A stretch of 44,059 bases of DNA from JAGLTN01 sp035403325 (GTDB lineage: Bacteria; Planctomycetota; Phycisphaerae; Sedimentisphaerales; Anaerobacaceae): assembly GCA_964492365.1 (NCBI GenBank), contig CAZBKA010000004.1, positions 1 to 44,059 on the forward strand. Reading direction: 5' to 3'. Position 1 is the first letter of the stretch. Each line of letters opens with the position of its first letter. The translations under genes and the position numbers were made by a program. The notes below the pieces were generated by a model that worked only from the letters and a program-made list of their open reading frames with translations, did no database searches and had not been told where the DNA came from. Of this stretch, positions 24,158-33,023 are shown piece by piece.

Positions 24158-26245
24158 ATGGAAAAGATCAGAAAAATTAGAAATATTGGTATTTCGGCAC
24201 ATATCGACTCCGGTAAAACCACTCTGAGTGAACGCATTTTATATTATTCTGGCAGAATACACCGTATCCAGGAGGTTCGAGGCGGCGACGGCGGAGCAAC
24301 AATGGACTTCATGGAACTTGAACGTGAGCGAGGTATTACAATTACCTCTGCTGCAACACAGGTATCATGGAAAGGTACGTGCATTAACCTGATCGACACT
24401 CCAGGCCACGTTGATTTTACCGTTGAAGTTGAGCGTTCACTACGCGTACTTGATGGTGCGATCATGGTTTTATGTTCTGTCGGTGGTGTCCAAAGTCAAT
24501 CAGTTACCGTTGACAAGCAGATGAAACGTTATCGTGTACCAAGAATCGCTTTTATAAATAAAATGGACCGCACAGGCGCGGACCCAGAACGAGTATGTCA
24601 GGACATGAGAGAAAAACTTGGCCTGAATGTTATTCCTATTCAACTTAATATGGGGACAGGTGATGATTTTGCCGGTGTAATTGACCTTATCACAATGAAA
24701 GCCTTCACTTTTGAAGGTGATGATGGCGAAAAGGTTATCAGCTCAGATATCCCTGCTGAATATATTGACGAAGCCAAACAATCAAGAGAAGAAATGCTAG
24801 ATGCTTTGAGCATGTTCAATGATGAAATGATGGAGATTCTTCTTGAGGAAAAACCTATCAGCGAAGATATGATTCGCCAGACAATTCGCGAAACTACCAT
24901 CAACCGTGACATAGTTCCTTTAATGATGGGTTCAGCAGTCAAAAACAAAGGCGTTCAGCCTCTTATGGACGCAATATGTGATTACCTTCCAAGCCCGATT
25001 GACCGCCCAAGTTTTGCCCGTGACCATGACAATGACGGCTCTGAAACACCTTTGATCTGTGATCCCAAGGCACCTCTTGTAGCAATGATTTTTAAGATAG
25101 CAGATGAATCTTTTGGTCAATTAAGCTATACGCGTGTATACCAGGGAACGATAACCAAGGGACAGCAGTACCGCAATGCGCGTACAAACCGAATGCACCG
25201 TGTTGGACGAATTGTACGTATGCATGCAAACGACCGTGTAGATCTTAAAGAAGCCGGCCCTGGTGATATTGTTGCTTTGATCGCGGTTGAATGCGCAAGC
25301 GGTGATACATTCTGTGGCGAAGGAGTGAACTATTCACTTGAAAGTATTTTCGTAGCAGAACCTGTTATCAGCCTCGCAATCACACCTGCAACCTCAGCTG
25401 ACCAGGAACGCATGGGCAAAGCATTAAATCGATTCATGAAAGAAGACCCAACCTTTAGAGTTTCAACTGACCCTGAAACAAGTCAGACGATAATCGCAGG
25501 CATGGGTGAGTTGCATCTTGATGTGTATATTGAACGTATGCGTAGAGAGTACAAAGCTGAGGTTATTGTTGGCGCACCAAATGTTAGCTACCGTGAAGCC
25601 CCAACTATTGAAGCTGAATTTAACCATCGTCACAAAAAACAAACCGGTGGTTCAGGACAATTTGCGCATGTAGTAGGCAAACTTATTCCATTGCCTGCTG
25701 ACTCGGAAGTAACATATGAATTTGAAGATAACATTACGAGCGGAAAAATCCCAGGCGAATATATTCCAGCAGTAAATAAAGGCTTCCAGGCTGCAATGAA
25801 AAAAGGACCGCTTGCTGGTTATGAAATTGTCGGATGTAAAATGTGCCTTGACGATGGTTCCTTCCATCCAGTCGACTCAAGTGAAATGGCATTTAGAACC
25901 GCAGGAAGAGACGCTTTTATCGCAGCATTCAAAAAATCAAAGCCTTGCCTCTTAGAGCCGATAATGAAAGTTGAAATTGAAACACCAAATGAGTTTCAGG
26001 GGTCCGTTGTTGGTGATATTAACTCAAGGCGTGGAATAATTCACGGCACAGAAGCCCGTGAAACTTATACAACGATTCTTGCAGAAGTCCCTCTGGCAAA
26101 TATGTTTGGTTATGCTACTGTAATTAGAGGCATGACCAAAGGCATGGGTACTTTTACAATGGAAATGGTTCGTTATTCAAGAGTTCCAACGAAAATTAGT
26201 GAAGAAATACTCTTTAAACGCCGTGAGGAAAACCAAAAAGCTTAA
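24158..26245 (+). CDS. fusA: Elongation factor G, spd/mitochondrial EFG1 type
   Basis: The protein has 695 residues from the ATG at 24158; the open frame extends further upstream, but the added residues do not resemble EF-G. G1 is AHIDSGKTT (14-22), G3 DTPGHVDF, G4 NKMD. The switch I region reads RIHRIQEVRGGDGGATMDFM and continues ELERERGITI, where canonical EF-G has GHIDAGKTT and a shorter HKIGEVHDGAATMDW. This longer form matches spdEFG1/mitochondrial EFG1. Domains II-V follow, including domain IV HKKQTGGSGQFAHV. It drives ribosomal translocation. It stands alone rather than in an rpsL-rpsG-fusA-tuf operon, with weak AAGAAG as ribosome site. Confidence 0.95.
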   Translation: MEKIRKIRNIGISAHIDSGKTTLSERILYYSGRIHRIQEVRGGDGGATMDFMELERERGITITSAATQVSWKGTCINLIDTPGHVDFTVEVERSLRVLDGAIMVLCSVGGVQSQSVTVDKQMKRYRVPRIAFINKMDRTGADPERVCQDMREKLGLNVIPIQLNMGTGDDFAGVIDLITMKAFTFEGDDGEKVISSDIPAEYIDEAKQSREEMLDALSMFNDEMMEILLEEKPISEDMIRQTIRETTINRDIVPLMMGSAVKNKGVQPLMDAICDYLPSPIDRPSFARDHDNDGSETPLICDPKAPLVAMIFKIADESFGQLSYTRVYQGTITKGQQYRNARTNRMHRVGRIVRMHANDRVDLKEAGPGDIVALIAVECASGDTFCGEGVNYSLESIFVAEPVISLAITPATSADQERMGKALNRFMKEDPTFRVSTDPETSQTIIAGMGELHLDVYIERMRREYKAEVIVGAPNVSYREAPTIEAEFNHRHKKQTGGSGQFAHVVGKLIPLPADSEVTYEFEDNITSGKIPGEYIPAVNKGFQAAMKKGPLAGYEIVGCKMCLDDGSFHPVDSSEMAFRTAGRDAFIAAFKKSKPCLLEPIMKVEIETPNEFQGSVVGDINSRRGIIHGTEARETYTTILAEVPLANMFGYATVIRGMTKGMGTFTMEMVRYSRVPTKISEEILFKRREENQKA

Positions 26246-26292
26246 GAGGAGTATATACCTCAGTAGCGTTGAGAAAAAAATAAATAGTTGAC

Positions 26293-26316
26293 CGCCCTTC
26301 TCTCACCAAGAGGGCG
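26293..26316. terminator. Terminator between convergent fusA and secretin gene
   Basis: CGCCCT (26293-26298) pairs with AGGGCG (26311-26316), extendable by CT/AG with one bulged T. On the plus strand a T-run follows after about 14 nt. On the minus strand a T-rich stretch follows. It is placed to serve both genes. Confidence 0.6.
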
Positions 26317-26326
26317 ATACAAGTAA

Positions 26327-27556
26327 TTATTTTTTTGTAGTATCTTTGTTGATTGGCAAAGAAAGCATCGGTCTATTGGTTATTTCTTCGAATTTCTTAG
26401 TTTCATCGTCTGATAGTGAGTTATTCCTATAAATGTGAGGAGAGAGGAATACTATTAACTCAGAATTCTTAACAACGTCATTGGTATTTTTGAATAGCTC
26501 ACCTACAACTGGACAATCACCAAGAATAGGAATCTGATTTACTTCCTTGGTTTTTTCCTGTCGTCTCAGACCTCCTAACACAACAATCTGACCATCTTTC
26601 AACAGTAGTGAGGACTTTGCTTTTCTTGTATCAACACGAGGTGCACCTGTGTCACTTGTAGCAGACTGTACGTTTTGCTCTGCCACTACAGTAAGAAGGA
26701 TGTTACCTTCATCTGTCAATATAGGGCTTACCTCCAATTTAACCCCGACATCTTTAAATTCTGTATAGGTGAGAACAACACCACCCTCAGAGCTTTGACT
26801 TTCCTCTCGATATGGAATTTCATCAATGGCTTCAATGTAAGCAGTTTGGCCGCTTAACGTCATAACTCTTGGACTGGCAAGAATCTCGACATTTCTTTTC
26901 TCTTGAATTAAATGTACAACATTGCGGATTGTGCCACTAATAACACTAAAATCACCACCCGTACCAACAGTATTGAAAGCAGTAGCATTTCCTACAGTGT
27001 CACTGTCTTCTATCGTCGATGTTAACCTTGAGCCAGTGAGATTCTGTCTATAGCCAATATCATACGTTTTATCCGAAAGTATGTCCCAGTTGATGCCTAT
27101 TTCTGTAGAATTATCAAGCTGAACATCGAGAATAACCATCTCCACCATAATTTGTTGTGGTAGTGTGTCTACTTTCTTTATCTGAGCAACAATCTTTGCA
27201 AGATTTTCTTTTGAATCACAAATAATTAAAGAATTGCTTTTCGTATCGATAGATACACCACCATAGCTGGAAGACATACTCATAATTACAGCCTTGAGGC
27301 TTTCGGCATCAAGAAATTTAAGAATTACTGTTTCCACAAACAATTCGGGAACGGAGACCTCGGGGGCGGTTTCTTTCGATATTCTTTTCTGAAGAGGCTG
27401 TTCTTGTTCAATATCCAATGGCGCCTCTTCCTTGATTAACTGCGAAAATGGGTTTTCTCTGCCTACATCAAGCGGTTTGATCTCAATTTTCGACTGCGCA
27501 ATATCAGACATCATGCACAGCAATAACAAACATAATACATACTTTCGCTTAATCAT
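26327..27556 (-). CDS. gspD: Short type II/IV secretin (GspD/PilQ-like)
   Basis: The 409-residue outer-membrane secretin has a signal peptide (MIKRKYVLCLLLLCMMSDIA). One secretin N domain covers about residues 75-150 (ILKFLDAESLKAVIMSMSSS, NSLIICDSKENLAKIVAQIK). The C-terminal beta-barrel secretin domain contains VEILASPRVMTLSGQTA, VSPILTDEGNILLTVVAEQ, LLLKDGQIVVLGGLRR and IPILGDCPVVGELFKNT. Typical GspD proteins are about 650 residues with N0-N3. This one keeps a single N domain, so the periplasmic channel would be short. It is the last gene of the minus-strand secretion operon, 7 bp after pilO. No pilotin or GspC/PilP is visible. Confidence 0.9.
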   Translation of the reverse strand: MIKRKYVLCLLLLCMMSDIAQSKIEIKPLDVGRENPFSQLIKEEAPLDIEQEQPLQKRISKETAPEVSVPELFVETVILKFLDAESLKAVIMSMSSSYGGVSIDTKSNSLIICDSKENLAKIVAQIKKVDTLPQQIMVEMVILDVQLDNSTEIGINWDILSDKTYDIGYRQNLTGSRLTSTIEDSDTVGNATAFNTVGTGGDFSVISGTIRNVVHLIQEKRNVEILASPRVMTLSGQTAYIEAIDEIPYREESQSSEGGVVLTYTEFKDVGVKLEVSPILTDEGNILLTVVAEQNVQSATSDTGAPRVDTRKAKSSLLLKDGQIVVLGGLRRQEKTKEVNQIPILGDCPVVGELFKNTNDVVKNSELIVFLSPHIYRNNSLSDDETKKFEEITNRPMLSLPINKDTTKK

Positions 27557-27563
27557 AAAGGGG

Positions 27564-28151
27564 CTACTCCTTATTTTCTATCACATAGATTGTGATATTC
27601 ATATCGCATTGTAATAAGTCCGAATCGCTTATGGTTGGTTTAACAACTACCGTATCAATTTGCACTCGTTCTGGACGGTCCTGTAGTTTACTCATTAGTA
27701 AGATTATATTTCCATAGTCGCCCAGAACACTCAATTTTACCTGCCGTGTGACTACGTAGTTGGTCTTCTCAGACTCGTCACCTTTGCCTACAGTATATGT
27801 TGGTAAAAACTTCAGTGAATTTACAGTGTAGTTTGCATTTTCCACCAGTGTCTGGATATTACTGAAAAATTTCGTGGCCTCAACGTCACTAAACAAACCT
27901 ATACAAGCCTGCTTAAATTTACCTTGCAGTTCTTCCAATTCATTTTTATTAATCGCGATAGTATTATTAATAACCTGATTCTTTTTCAGAAGATCAGTTG
28001 CGACCAGCTCCTGTCTTTGTGCTGCTAGCAGGTAATTCCTGTGAGGCGATACAAACCAGTTGTAAAAAGCAATTGCTCCTATCACCACAAGTGAAATAAC
28101 CATAACATTTTGTGAAGGATAAGCTAATATTGTCTGTTTCTTATCTTTCAT
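27564..28151 (-). CDS. PilO-like inner-membrane alignment protein
   Basis: At 195 residues, it has a short cytoplasmic N-terminus, one span at about residues 12-30 (VMVISLVVIGAIAFYNWFV), a coiled coil (residues 40-75), and a ferredoxin-like domain with LVENANYTVNSLKFLP and LSVLGDYGNIILLMSKLQDR followed by PERVQIDTVVV, as in PilO/GspM. It overlaps the PilM-PilN gene by 11 bp, and AAGGA precedes the ATG. PilO normally pairs with PilN to link the cytoplasmic PilM ring to the secretin; order and topology fit that role. Confidence 0.8.
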   Translation of the reverse strand: MKDKKQTILAYPSQNVMVISLVVIGAIAFYNWFVSPHRNYLLAAQRQELVATDLLKKNQVINNTIAINKNELEELQGKFKQACIGLFSDVEATKFFSNIQTLVENANYTVNSLKFLPTYTVGKGDESEKTNYVVTRQVKLSVLGDYGNIILLMSKLQDRPERVQIDTVVVKPTISDSDLLQCDMNITIYVIENKE

Positions 28152-29670
28152 TTATTAATCCTTTTTGCTGAATTAATGAACAACTAATCGAATAGGATAA
28201 TAAGCGATCGAAATTACTGCTCTTGCTGGTCGTAATCAGTGAAGCTGACTGTATATTTTCACAGCTATTAAGCATGCTCACAAAATAATTAACAGTTTCA
28301 TATGAGATTGCCTCACCTTCTATTAACAACTCTGAATTATTTTTACTGGAAAGGCTTTCTATTCGTACCATTTTAGGTATTACAAGTTTTATTTCATTGA
28401 GGATTTGTCCCCAGTTTAAAAAAGAACCAGTATTCAACGTATTGTTCACACAATTAAGTTTGTCAGATATTTCTACAATTCGTTTTTGGAGCAATGTCTG
28501 TTCATTCAATAATATTCTTGTGCCATCAACACCTATCTCTGGTGTTTTTTGCCTGGTCTCAGCATCCACCTTACTCACTTGCTTATTAAAGAATCCTATA
28601 CTTAGGATCATCAGAAAAAAAATAGCTGCTGCAACGTTTGCGTTTATTAAGAGTTGTTTTTCTCTTAATTTAGCCCTGCTTACATCAGCCGGGAAAAGGT
28701 TGATATTCAAACCACTGCCATGAACGCCCAGCAGTTTCATAGCCAACCCAACAGCAATAGCCGAAGGCTTATTACGGTATTCGGTATTTGCTACCGGCGT
28801 ATCAAGATATGCATCCTTGATTGTTCTAATTTCTAACTCCGCAAGCTTAAGTCTATTTTTAAGTGATTCGATTTCCACATTAAGAATTTCGTTACTAATG
28901 TTTGTTAATAATGTCACTTCCCATTTCCCGCATTTATTGTGCAGATTAAACTCATAAAATTGTATTATGGCATTTATCTCTTCTGTCAGCAAATTAATAC
29001 ATTTTTCAGGCTGGCTATTATCTTGCTCAAGCTGTTTTGTTCTTATATACTCCAAACTCTGGTTTGCAAATACACACAAAGTAATAACACCGTTATAAAC
29101 CGTTACAAATAGCAGATTCGTATTAATTTTCTGAGCAATCTTTTTAGCATAACATGCTCTGATATAAGCCAACGATGGCGGTTCTATCGCATCAAGGTTC
29201 AAACCTGCTTTTCTGAATACACTGGCAATTGCAGTAATTTTATGACTATCCGTAGCAACCACAAGTGCTCGTCGCTGGTCTGTGTTGCCTGATGGTTTTA
29301 GCCCACAATAATCTATTGCGGTATTTTGAATCGGAAGAATTGCATAATGTTTTACCTCATCAGACACAAATTGTCTGATATTGCCTGATACTTCTTTGGG
29401 GATATCAAGAATTTGCATCGGTGCCGGATTGGCAACAAGTGAAATTGCTGTAGGACAGTTGTATATGTTATACTTCGCTTTCAGTTTTTTTATAGCCTTG
29501 GTTAATATTGCCGGATTTTCGATGTTTCCATTCTCTATTGCACCCTGTGGAACTGCGCCTGTAGCCGCCTTTAGCAATTTGACACCATTCTTGTTTTTCT
29601 CAAGTAGTGCCAGATTTATACAACCATCTGAAATATCTATTCCCAAAGCTGTGTTATTTCCAAGACTCAT
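28141..29670 (-). CDS. PilM-PilN fusion protein
   Basis: The protein has 509 residues. Residues 1 to about 320 form an actin-like PilM/GspL-type cytoplasmic domain: NNTALGIDISDGCINLALLE, CPTAISLVANPAPMQILDIP, FRKAGLNLDAIEPPSLAYIR and KPSAIAVGLAMKLLG. Then comes the PilN N-terminus (NINLFPADVSRAKLREKQ), the motif that binds PilM in separate-protein systems, followed by one span (about residues 345-362). A periplasmic PilN domain completes it (WGQILNEIKLVIPKMVRIES, EGEAISYETVNYFVSMLNSC). Fusing the two fixes their 1:1 ratio, much as in GspL. Its ATG overlaps the PilX-like stop by 4 bp, and its end overlaps pilO. Confidence 0.85.
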   Translation of the reverse strand: MSLGNNTALGIDISDGCINLALLEKNKNGVKLLKAATGAVPQGAIENGNIENPAILTKAIKKLKAKYNIYNCPTAISLVANPAPMQILDIPKEVSGNIRQFVSDEVKHYAILPIQNTAIDYCGLKPSGNTDQRRALVVATDSHKITAIASVFRKAGLNLDAIEPPSLAYIRACYAKKIAQKINTNLLFVTVYNGVITLCVFANQSLEYIRTKQLEQDNSQPEKCINLLTEEINAIIQFYEFNLHNKCGKWEVTLLTNISNEILNVEIESLKNRLKLAELEIRTIKDAYLDTPVANTEYRNKPSAIAVGLAMKLLGVHGSGLNINLFPADVSRAKLREKQLLINANVAAAIFFLMILSIGFFNKQVSKVDAETRQKTPEIGVDGTRILLNEQTLLQKRIVEISDKLNCVNNTLNTGSFLNWGQILNEIKLVIPKMVRIESLSSKNNSELLIEGEAISYETVNYFVSMLNSCENIQSASLITTSKSSNFDRLLSYSISCSLIQQKGLINER

Positions 29671-30080
29671 TCGTTTATCCTGAAATTGTCAATTTTTATT
29701 ATATAAGGACTGGTGGTTCCAATTGTTATATCCGCCTGAACCCTGGCAGCAAAACCATGATCTGAAATAGCTGTTGAAATAATTGTTGAACCATCAAAAT
29801 TAACAGTGTATGAACCACCATTAAAAGCCTTATTGGTAAAACCTGTGTTCCAACTTGAGTTTGCTCTGATTTCTTTGAATGCATCGTTTAAGCCAGCCTC
29901 GGCACTCATTAGAGCCTGTGTGGCACAAATATGGTTTTGCACAAGCTGAAGATCTTCAATATTCATCTGTAGTATGCCTATAACCAGCGTCGATAACAAC
30001 GCTATAACAAAAATTGTTATAAGAAGGACTGAACCATTCAGACTACGGCAGTATTTAATTTTGTGATTATGATATTTCAT
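29667..30080 (-). CDS. PilX/GspK-like minor pilin protein
   Basis: The 137-residue protein has a basic N-terminus and GSVLLITIFVIALLSTLVIG, the PilX-N type hydrophobic helix, which lacks the Glu5 of classical pilins. ATQALMSAEAGLNDAFKEIR follows, typical of PilX/GspK-like proteins. The rest is a short beta-rich domain, much smaller than usual GspK, possibly a minimal tip or priming subunit. Its leader and first eight codons match those of the pseudopilin gene at 30308-31636, indicating duplication. It is followed with a 4-bp overlap by the PilM-PilN gene. Confidence 0.72.
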   Translation of the reverse strand: MKYHNHKIKYCRSLNGSVLLITIFVIALLSTLVIGILQMNIEDLQLVQNHICATQALMSAEAGLNDAFKEIRANSSWNTGFTNKAFNGGSYTVNFDGSTIISTAISDHGFAARVQADITIGTTSPYIIKIDNFRINE

Positions 30081-30111
30081 TTCTGTTCTCTATTAGCGCA
30101 CCAATAGTGCT
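30081..30111 (-). repeat. Leader repeat copy A, with small hairpin, before the PilX-like gene
   Basis: These 31 bp match 31637-31667 at 26 of 31 positions, and the first 24 coding bases match at 20 of 24. GCAC (30098-30101) and GTGC (30107-30110) form a small hairpin. The rest of the gap (30112-30307) shows no gene on either strand. Confidence 0.6.
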
Positions 30112-30307
30112 ACTGCTAGTATTTTCGGCATAAAGAGAGCGGACTTTCATTTAAATCCCAAGTTATGTGCCACGATAATAAAACATCATCGGATAGGGCT
30201 ATTCGAATACAATAGTTTGTTTTTATAAGACCTTAGTATTTATCTGCCTGAAAAATTATCAGATCAGTTGAGTGGTCCCATAACTGCACTGCTGCCGAAT
30301 GATTGCC

Positions 30308-31636
30308 TCAGAAACTGCTGTCAAGATCAATATGGATTGGGCCATTACCTTCCAGACTCTTTGCCTTAATCAACCCGTAAAAAGGTCGAGTGTTCCAGAT
30401 TTTAACAATCCCATTCGGATTCTGCAAAACAGCATGCACCTCAGCAATACCCCACATTTCAAAAGTTTTATTGTTGCCTGTAACATAGATTCGCAGCTTT
30501 GATGGATCCCCAGTAGAAACGTTGAATTTGCCTCCTATGCCGCAATCGCATTCCGTATATAGATTCAGGCTTGAGCCTGAAAGTATTTGAATTTCAGCAT
30601 TATTACCTAATTCAAAAGCAGCCTTAACTACGATTGTAACATCACCACTAATAATCATTTTTGCAGAACCACCCAATTGGAAATTTTTATAATAGTGATT
30701 CGAATTTATAGTTTTTGTACCGCTCCATAATGCTAAGTCACCTTCAGTTGAACTAAACCCTGCTGGTTTAAATACATTAGGGATGTCCACCTCTGATTCA
30801 AGCGTACCCTTTGTACCGGTAATACTTGAAGCACCTGAGAAGGCAAACCCTGTATTTATGTTAGCACCTGGACCAATATAGCCGTCACCTTTGACTGTTG
30901 CACCACTATCCAACGTAAATACTTGTTTGTTGGTACTATTGACCGTAACAACAGCAAAGCTTGATGAATTACCAGTGCCATACGAACCAAGGTTTGAATT
31001 ATATGTATCAAAGATACCCGATGCACCAACATAGTTCATATTAGCTTTCAAGGCAACACCAGGGTTGAAGTCCGTCGGTTCTTCCTTAAAATCAGGATTG
31101 CCCTTAGCAAAAAGGAATACTTTAGTCATAAAACTTTTGTCCGGCAACCTTGCAGCAGAATTAGTCAAGGTTGTCTCTACTTTAACCAGACAAGTGGAAT
31201 TGACATCATGCAGGTCGGATATCGGCATATCCAAATCACAAACATCATAACAGGTAAACTGCAACTGACTGACAGGACCAGCTAGTTCAGAGAGAGCTCC
31301 AACTTTTCCAAATTCAACGTAATTGCTTGCCGCAATGTCGTATCGAAGTGATGCTCCGCTGTTATCTCTAAATTCGATATAACCTTTTGTTTCGGAAGGA
31401 TTGCTTACAGCGGTTATCTCAACTGCTTTTGCGAGATTTAGGTTTAAGTGGTCCACTAAAACTCTACCATTTTGAAGTACTTCGGCGATGGCTGCTTTAG
31501 AATCCCAGCTATTATTTATGTTTCTAAATAGCGGCACTATGGCAGCAAAGATGATGACCATAATGGACAAAGATATAATTATCTCTACAAGGCTCATGCC
31601 GCGATAATTTCGAGTTTTGTTATTATAACATTTCAT
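30308..31636 (-). CDS. GspJ-like pseudopilin fused to a beta-rich PilX-type domain
   Basis: At 442 residues, it is far longer than usual GspJ (about 200). A prepilin-type N-terminus is present: after NYRG, MSLVEIIISLSIMVIIFAAI with Glu at position 5 of the mature protein. A GspJ-like part follows to about residue 190. From about 200 a glycine/serine-rich, probably beta-helical domain begins (DSGATVKGDGYIGPGANINT, GSAKMIISGDVTIVVKAAFE, AVLQNPNGIVKIWNTRPFYG, then LIKAKSLEGNGPIHID). From memory this resembles DUF7305, usually attached to PilX proteins. The small PilX-like protein encoded downstream lacks such a domain, as if it had moved to this subunit. Confidence 0.78.
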   Translation of the reverse strand: MKCYNNKTRNYRGMSLVEIIISLSIMVIIFAAIVPLFRNINNSWDSKAAIAEVLQNGRVLVDHLNLNLAKAVEITAVSNPSETKGYIEFRDNSGASLRYDIAASNYVEFGKVGALSELAGPVSQLQFTCYDVCDLDMPISDLHDVNSTCLVKVETTLTNSAARLPDKSFMTKVFLFAKGNPDFKEEPTDFNPGVALKANMNYVGASGIFDTYNSNLGSYGTGNSSSFAVVTVNSTNKQVFTLDSGATVKGDGYIGPGANINTGFAFSGASSITGTKGTLESEVDIPNVFKPAGFSSTEGDLALWSGTKTINSNHYYKNFQLGGSAKMIISGDVTIVVKAAFELGNNAEIQILSGSSLNLYTECDCGIGGKFNVSTGDPSKLRIYVTGNNKTFEMWGIAEVHAVLQNPNGIVKIWNTRPFYGLIKAKSLEGNGPIHIDLDSSF

Positions 31637-31667
31637 TTTTATTCTCTATTAGCACACAAATGGTGCT
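31637..31667 (-). repeat. Leader repeat copy B, with small hairpin, before the GspJ-like gene
   Basis: Partner of the copy at 30081-30111. AGCAC (31651-31655) and GTGCT (31663-31667) form a 5-bp stem with a 7-nt loop immediately upstream of the ribosome binding region. Confidence 0.6.
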
Positions 31668-31688
31668 TCACCAAGAACAAATTCATCC

Positions 31689-32108
31689 CTATCTTCTAGC
31701 GATAAGTGTAGACAAAATAACTTCGATTTCATCGGTTGTCAGGTTTTTGCTGTCATTGAGATCATAACCTACCGAGACCGTTATTGTCTTGACTTGATCA
31801 CCAGAATCATCTGTAACATCACACAAATATGCACCATCAAGAGATATATTTTCTTGTGTGAACAAGGTGTCATAACTGTGCACAGAACGTGCTTTTATTT
31901 CATTAAGTTTAGTCTGAGCAAGTATCAGGCTGTGAGTTTTGTATTCGATACTTTTACTGTTAATATGAGCAATAGTCATAGCTCTTAGAATGGGAACGAT
32001 AGCAATAATCAACAGGCCCGATGCCACAACAACCTCGGTGAGAGTAAACCCAGCAGTTCTTCTACAACTTGCCATGTTTGCTAATTGTCTGGTTAGTTTT
32101 CGGTGCAT
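31689..32108 (-). CDS. GspI-like pseudopilin
   Basis: The 139-residue protein has a prepilin cleavage motif RRTAG followed by FTLTEVVVASGLLIIAIVPI (Glu5 present). Then comes the MTIAHINSKSIEYKTHSLIL region typical of minor pseudopilins I/V, in which an AxxxAxxxL pattern precedes KLNEIKARS. The basic leader (MHRKLTRQLANMASCRR) is longer than average. The start overlaps the GspH-like gene by 16 bp. It belongs to the predicted pseudopilus tip complex with the H- and J-like subunits. Confidence 0.8.
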   Translation of the reverse strand: MHRKLTRQLANMASCRRTAGFTLTEVVVASGLLIIAIVPILRAMTIAHINSKSIEYKTHSLILAQTKLNEIKARSVHSYDTLFTQENISLDGAYLCDVTDDSGDQVKTITVSVGYDLNDSKNLTTDEIEVILSTLIARR

Positions 32109-32551
32109 TTTACCATACCCGTTGCCGCGGTAATATTGATTGTAAATATTCTTCCATCAGCCGAGATAGATAGTTCCGTGTCACTTCCGGTTAACAAATT
32201 TCCGAGAGTACCAAATTTGAATTCGTCACCACCTGTGCAGGCAATAGATGGATCGATTGTCCATGAATCAACTGTTTCCGCGGTATTAAGATTTTCTATT
32301 TTGTAGCCGGTGTATGGACTTGAACCGGTCATTTTTAATGCAAAGCCAGCAGTGTTGTTTGCGGCATCAGAGATGGCAAGTCTGCGCGTTCGTCGAAAGT
32401 CGGTAACAATCTTTCCTGCAAGAGAATCAGCTTTCTGTTTGAAAATAATGGCCAGACTCAACCTTGGCACTGCAACATACGCACATATACCAAGGAATAG
32501 AACTACCATGACCAACTCAACAAGTGTAAATCCTTTTTTTCCCTTGACCAT
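32093..32551 (-). CDS. GspH-like pseudopilin
   Basis: The 152-residue protein has N-terminus KKG-FTLVELVMVVLFLGICAY with Glu5, then a GspH/FimT-type segment: KIVTDFRRTRRLAISDAANN followed by TAGFALKM. The C-terminal beta sandwich ends LSISADGRIFTINITAATGM. The gene is the first after the hairpin that follows the major pseudopilin gene and overlaps the next gene by 16 bp. Confidence 0.82.
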   Translation of the reverse strand: MVKGKKGFTLVELVMVVLFLGICAYVAVPRLSLAIIFKQKADSLAGKIVTDFRRTRRLAISDAANNTAGFALKMTGSSPYTGYKIENLNTAETVDSWTIDPSIACTGGDEFKFGTLGNLLTGSDTELSISADGRIFTINITAATGMVKCTEN

Positions 32552-32575
32552 CTCATTTAATCCGAGAAAACATAC

Positions 32576-32610
32576 CGGGGATAACCGGACTTAAGTCACA
32601 GCCATCCCCG
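32576..32610 (-). other. GC-rich hairpin downstream of the major pseudopilin gene
   Basis: CGGGGAT (32576-32582) and ATCCCCG (32604-32610) form a 7-bp perfect stem with a 21-nt loop in the 105-bp gap after gspG. No U-tract follows, so partial termination or mRNA 3'-end protection is more likely than full termination. Confidence 0.55.
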
Positions 32611-32656
32611 TGTTTTATTTACAAAATCAACCAACTCAAATGCCAGGCGTCAACTT

Positions 32657-32977
32657 TTAATGACCCTCGAAACTGCATGAACACCTATGTGTGGTTTTAT
32701 CCATTGAATAAGTTCCGCCTGCTGGACAGGTAGGTGCACCATCTGGAAAATATTCAGTATCCGAGGTAAGAGCTTCCAGACTTTCCGGCCAACCATTTTT
32801 GTCTATACGGTACACTTCAATCTGACTGTTTAATGTATCAATGTTTGTAGCACAGGCATTAACCCTGGCTGTGGTTGCACTTGTAGTAATTCTTGGAATA
32901 GCAATTACAGCCATTATTCCGAGTATTACAACTACAAGTAACAACTCTACTAATGTAAATCCTGATCTTTTACGCAT
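32657..32977 (-). CDS. gspG: Major pseudopilin (GspG/type IV pilin-like)
   Basis: The protein has 106 residues from the ATG at 32977. GGAG precedes that codon and the prepilin leader MRKRSG follows directly; the 22 further upstream in-frame residues do not fit a leader. The mature N-terminus is FTLVELLLVVVILGIMAVIA (Glu5). The globular part contains NIDTLNSQIEVYRIDKNGWP and ends with CPAGGTYSMDKTTHRCSCSF-EGH, whose cysteines probably form a disulfide. It is the likely main fibre subunit. Hairpins on both sides of the gene suggest a stabilised or differentially expressed segment. Confidence 0.88.
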   Translation of the reverse strand: MRKRSGFTLVELLLVVVILGIMAVIAIPRITTSATTARVNACATNIDTLNSQIEVYRIDKNGWPESLEALTSDTEYFPDGAPTCPAGGTYSMDKTTHRCSCSFEGH

Positions 32978-33023
32978 TTTTGCTCCTTTACTATAAAATT
33001 CATAATACATTTTAATATCCGCC

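Noticed and set aside
30081..30307. c-di-GMP (GEMM) riboswitch in the gap before the PilX-like gene or upstream of gspE
   Set aside because: These aptamers are common near pilus genes, so I looked, but the conserved core and tetraloop-receptor segments are not visible on the relevant strand.
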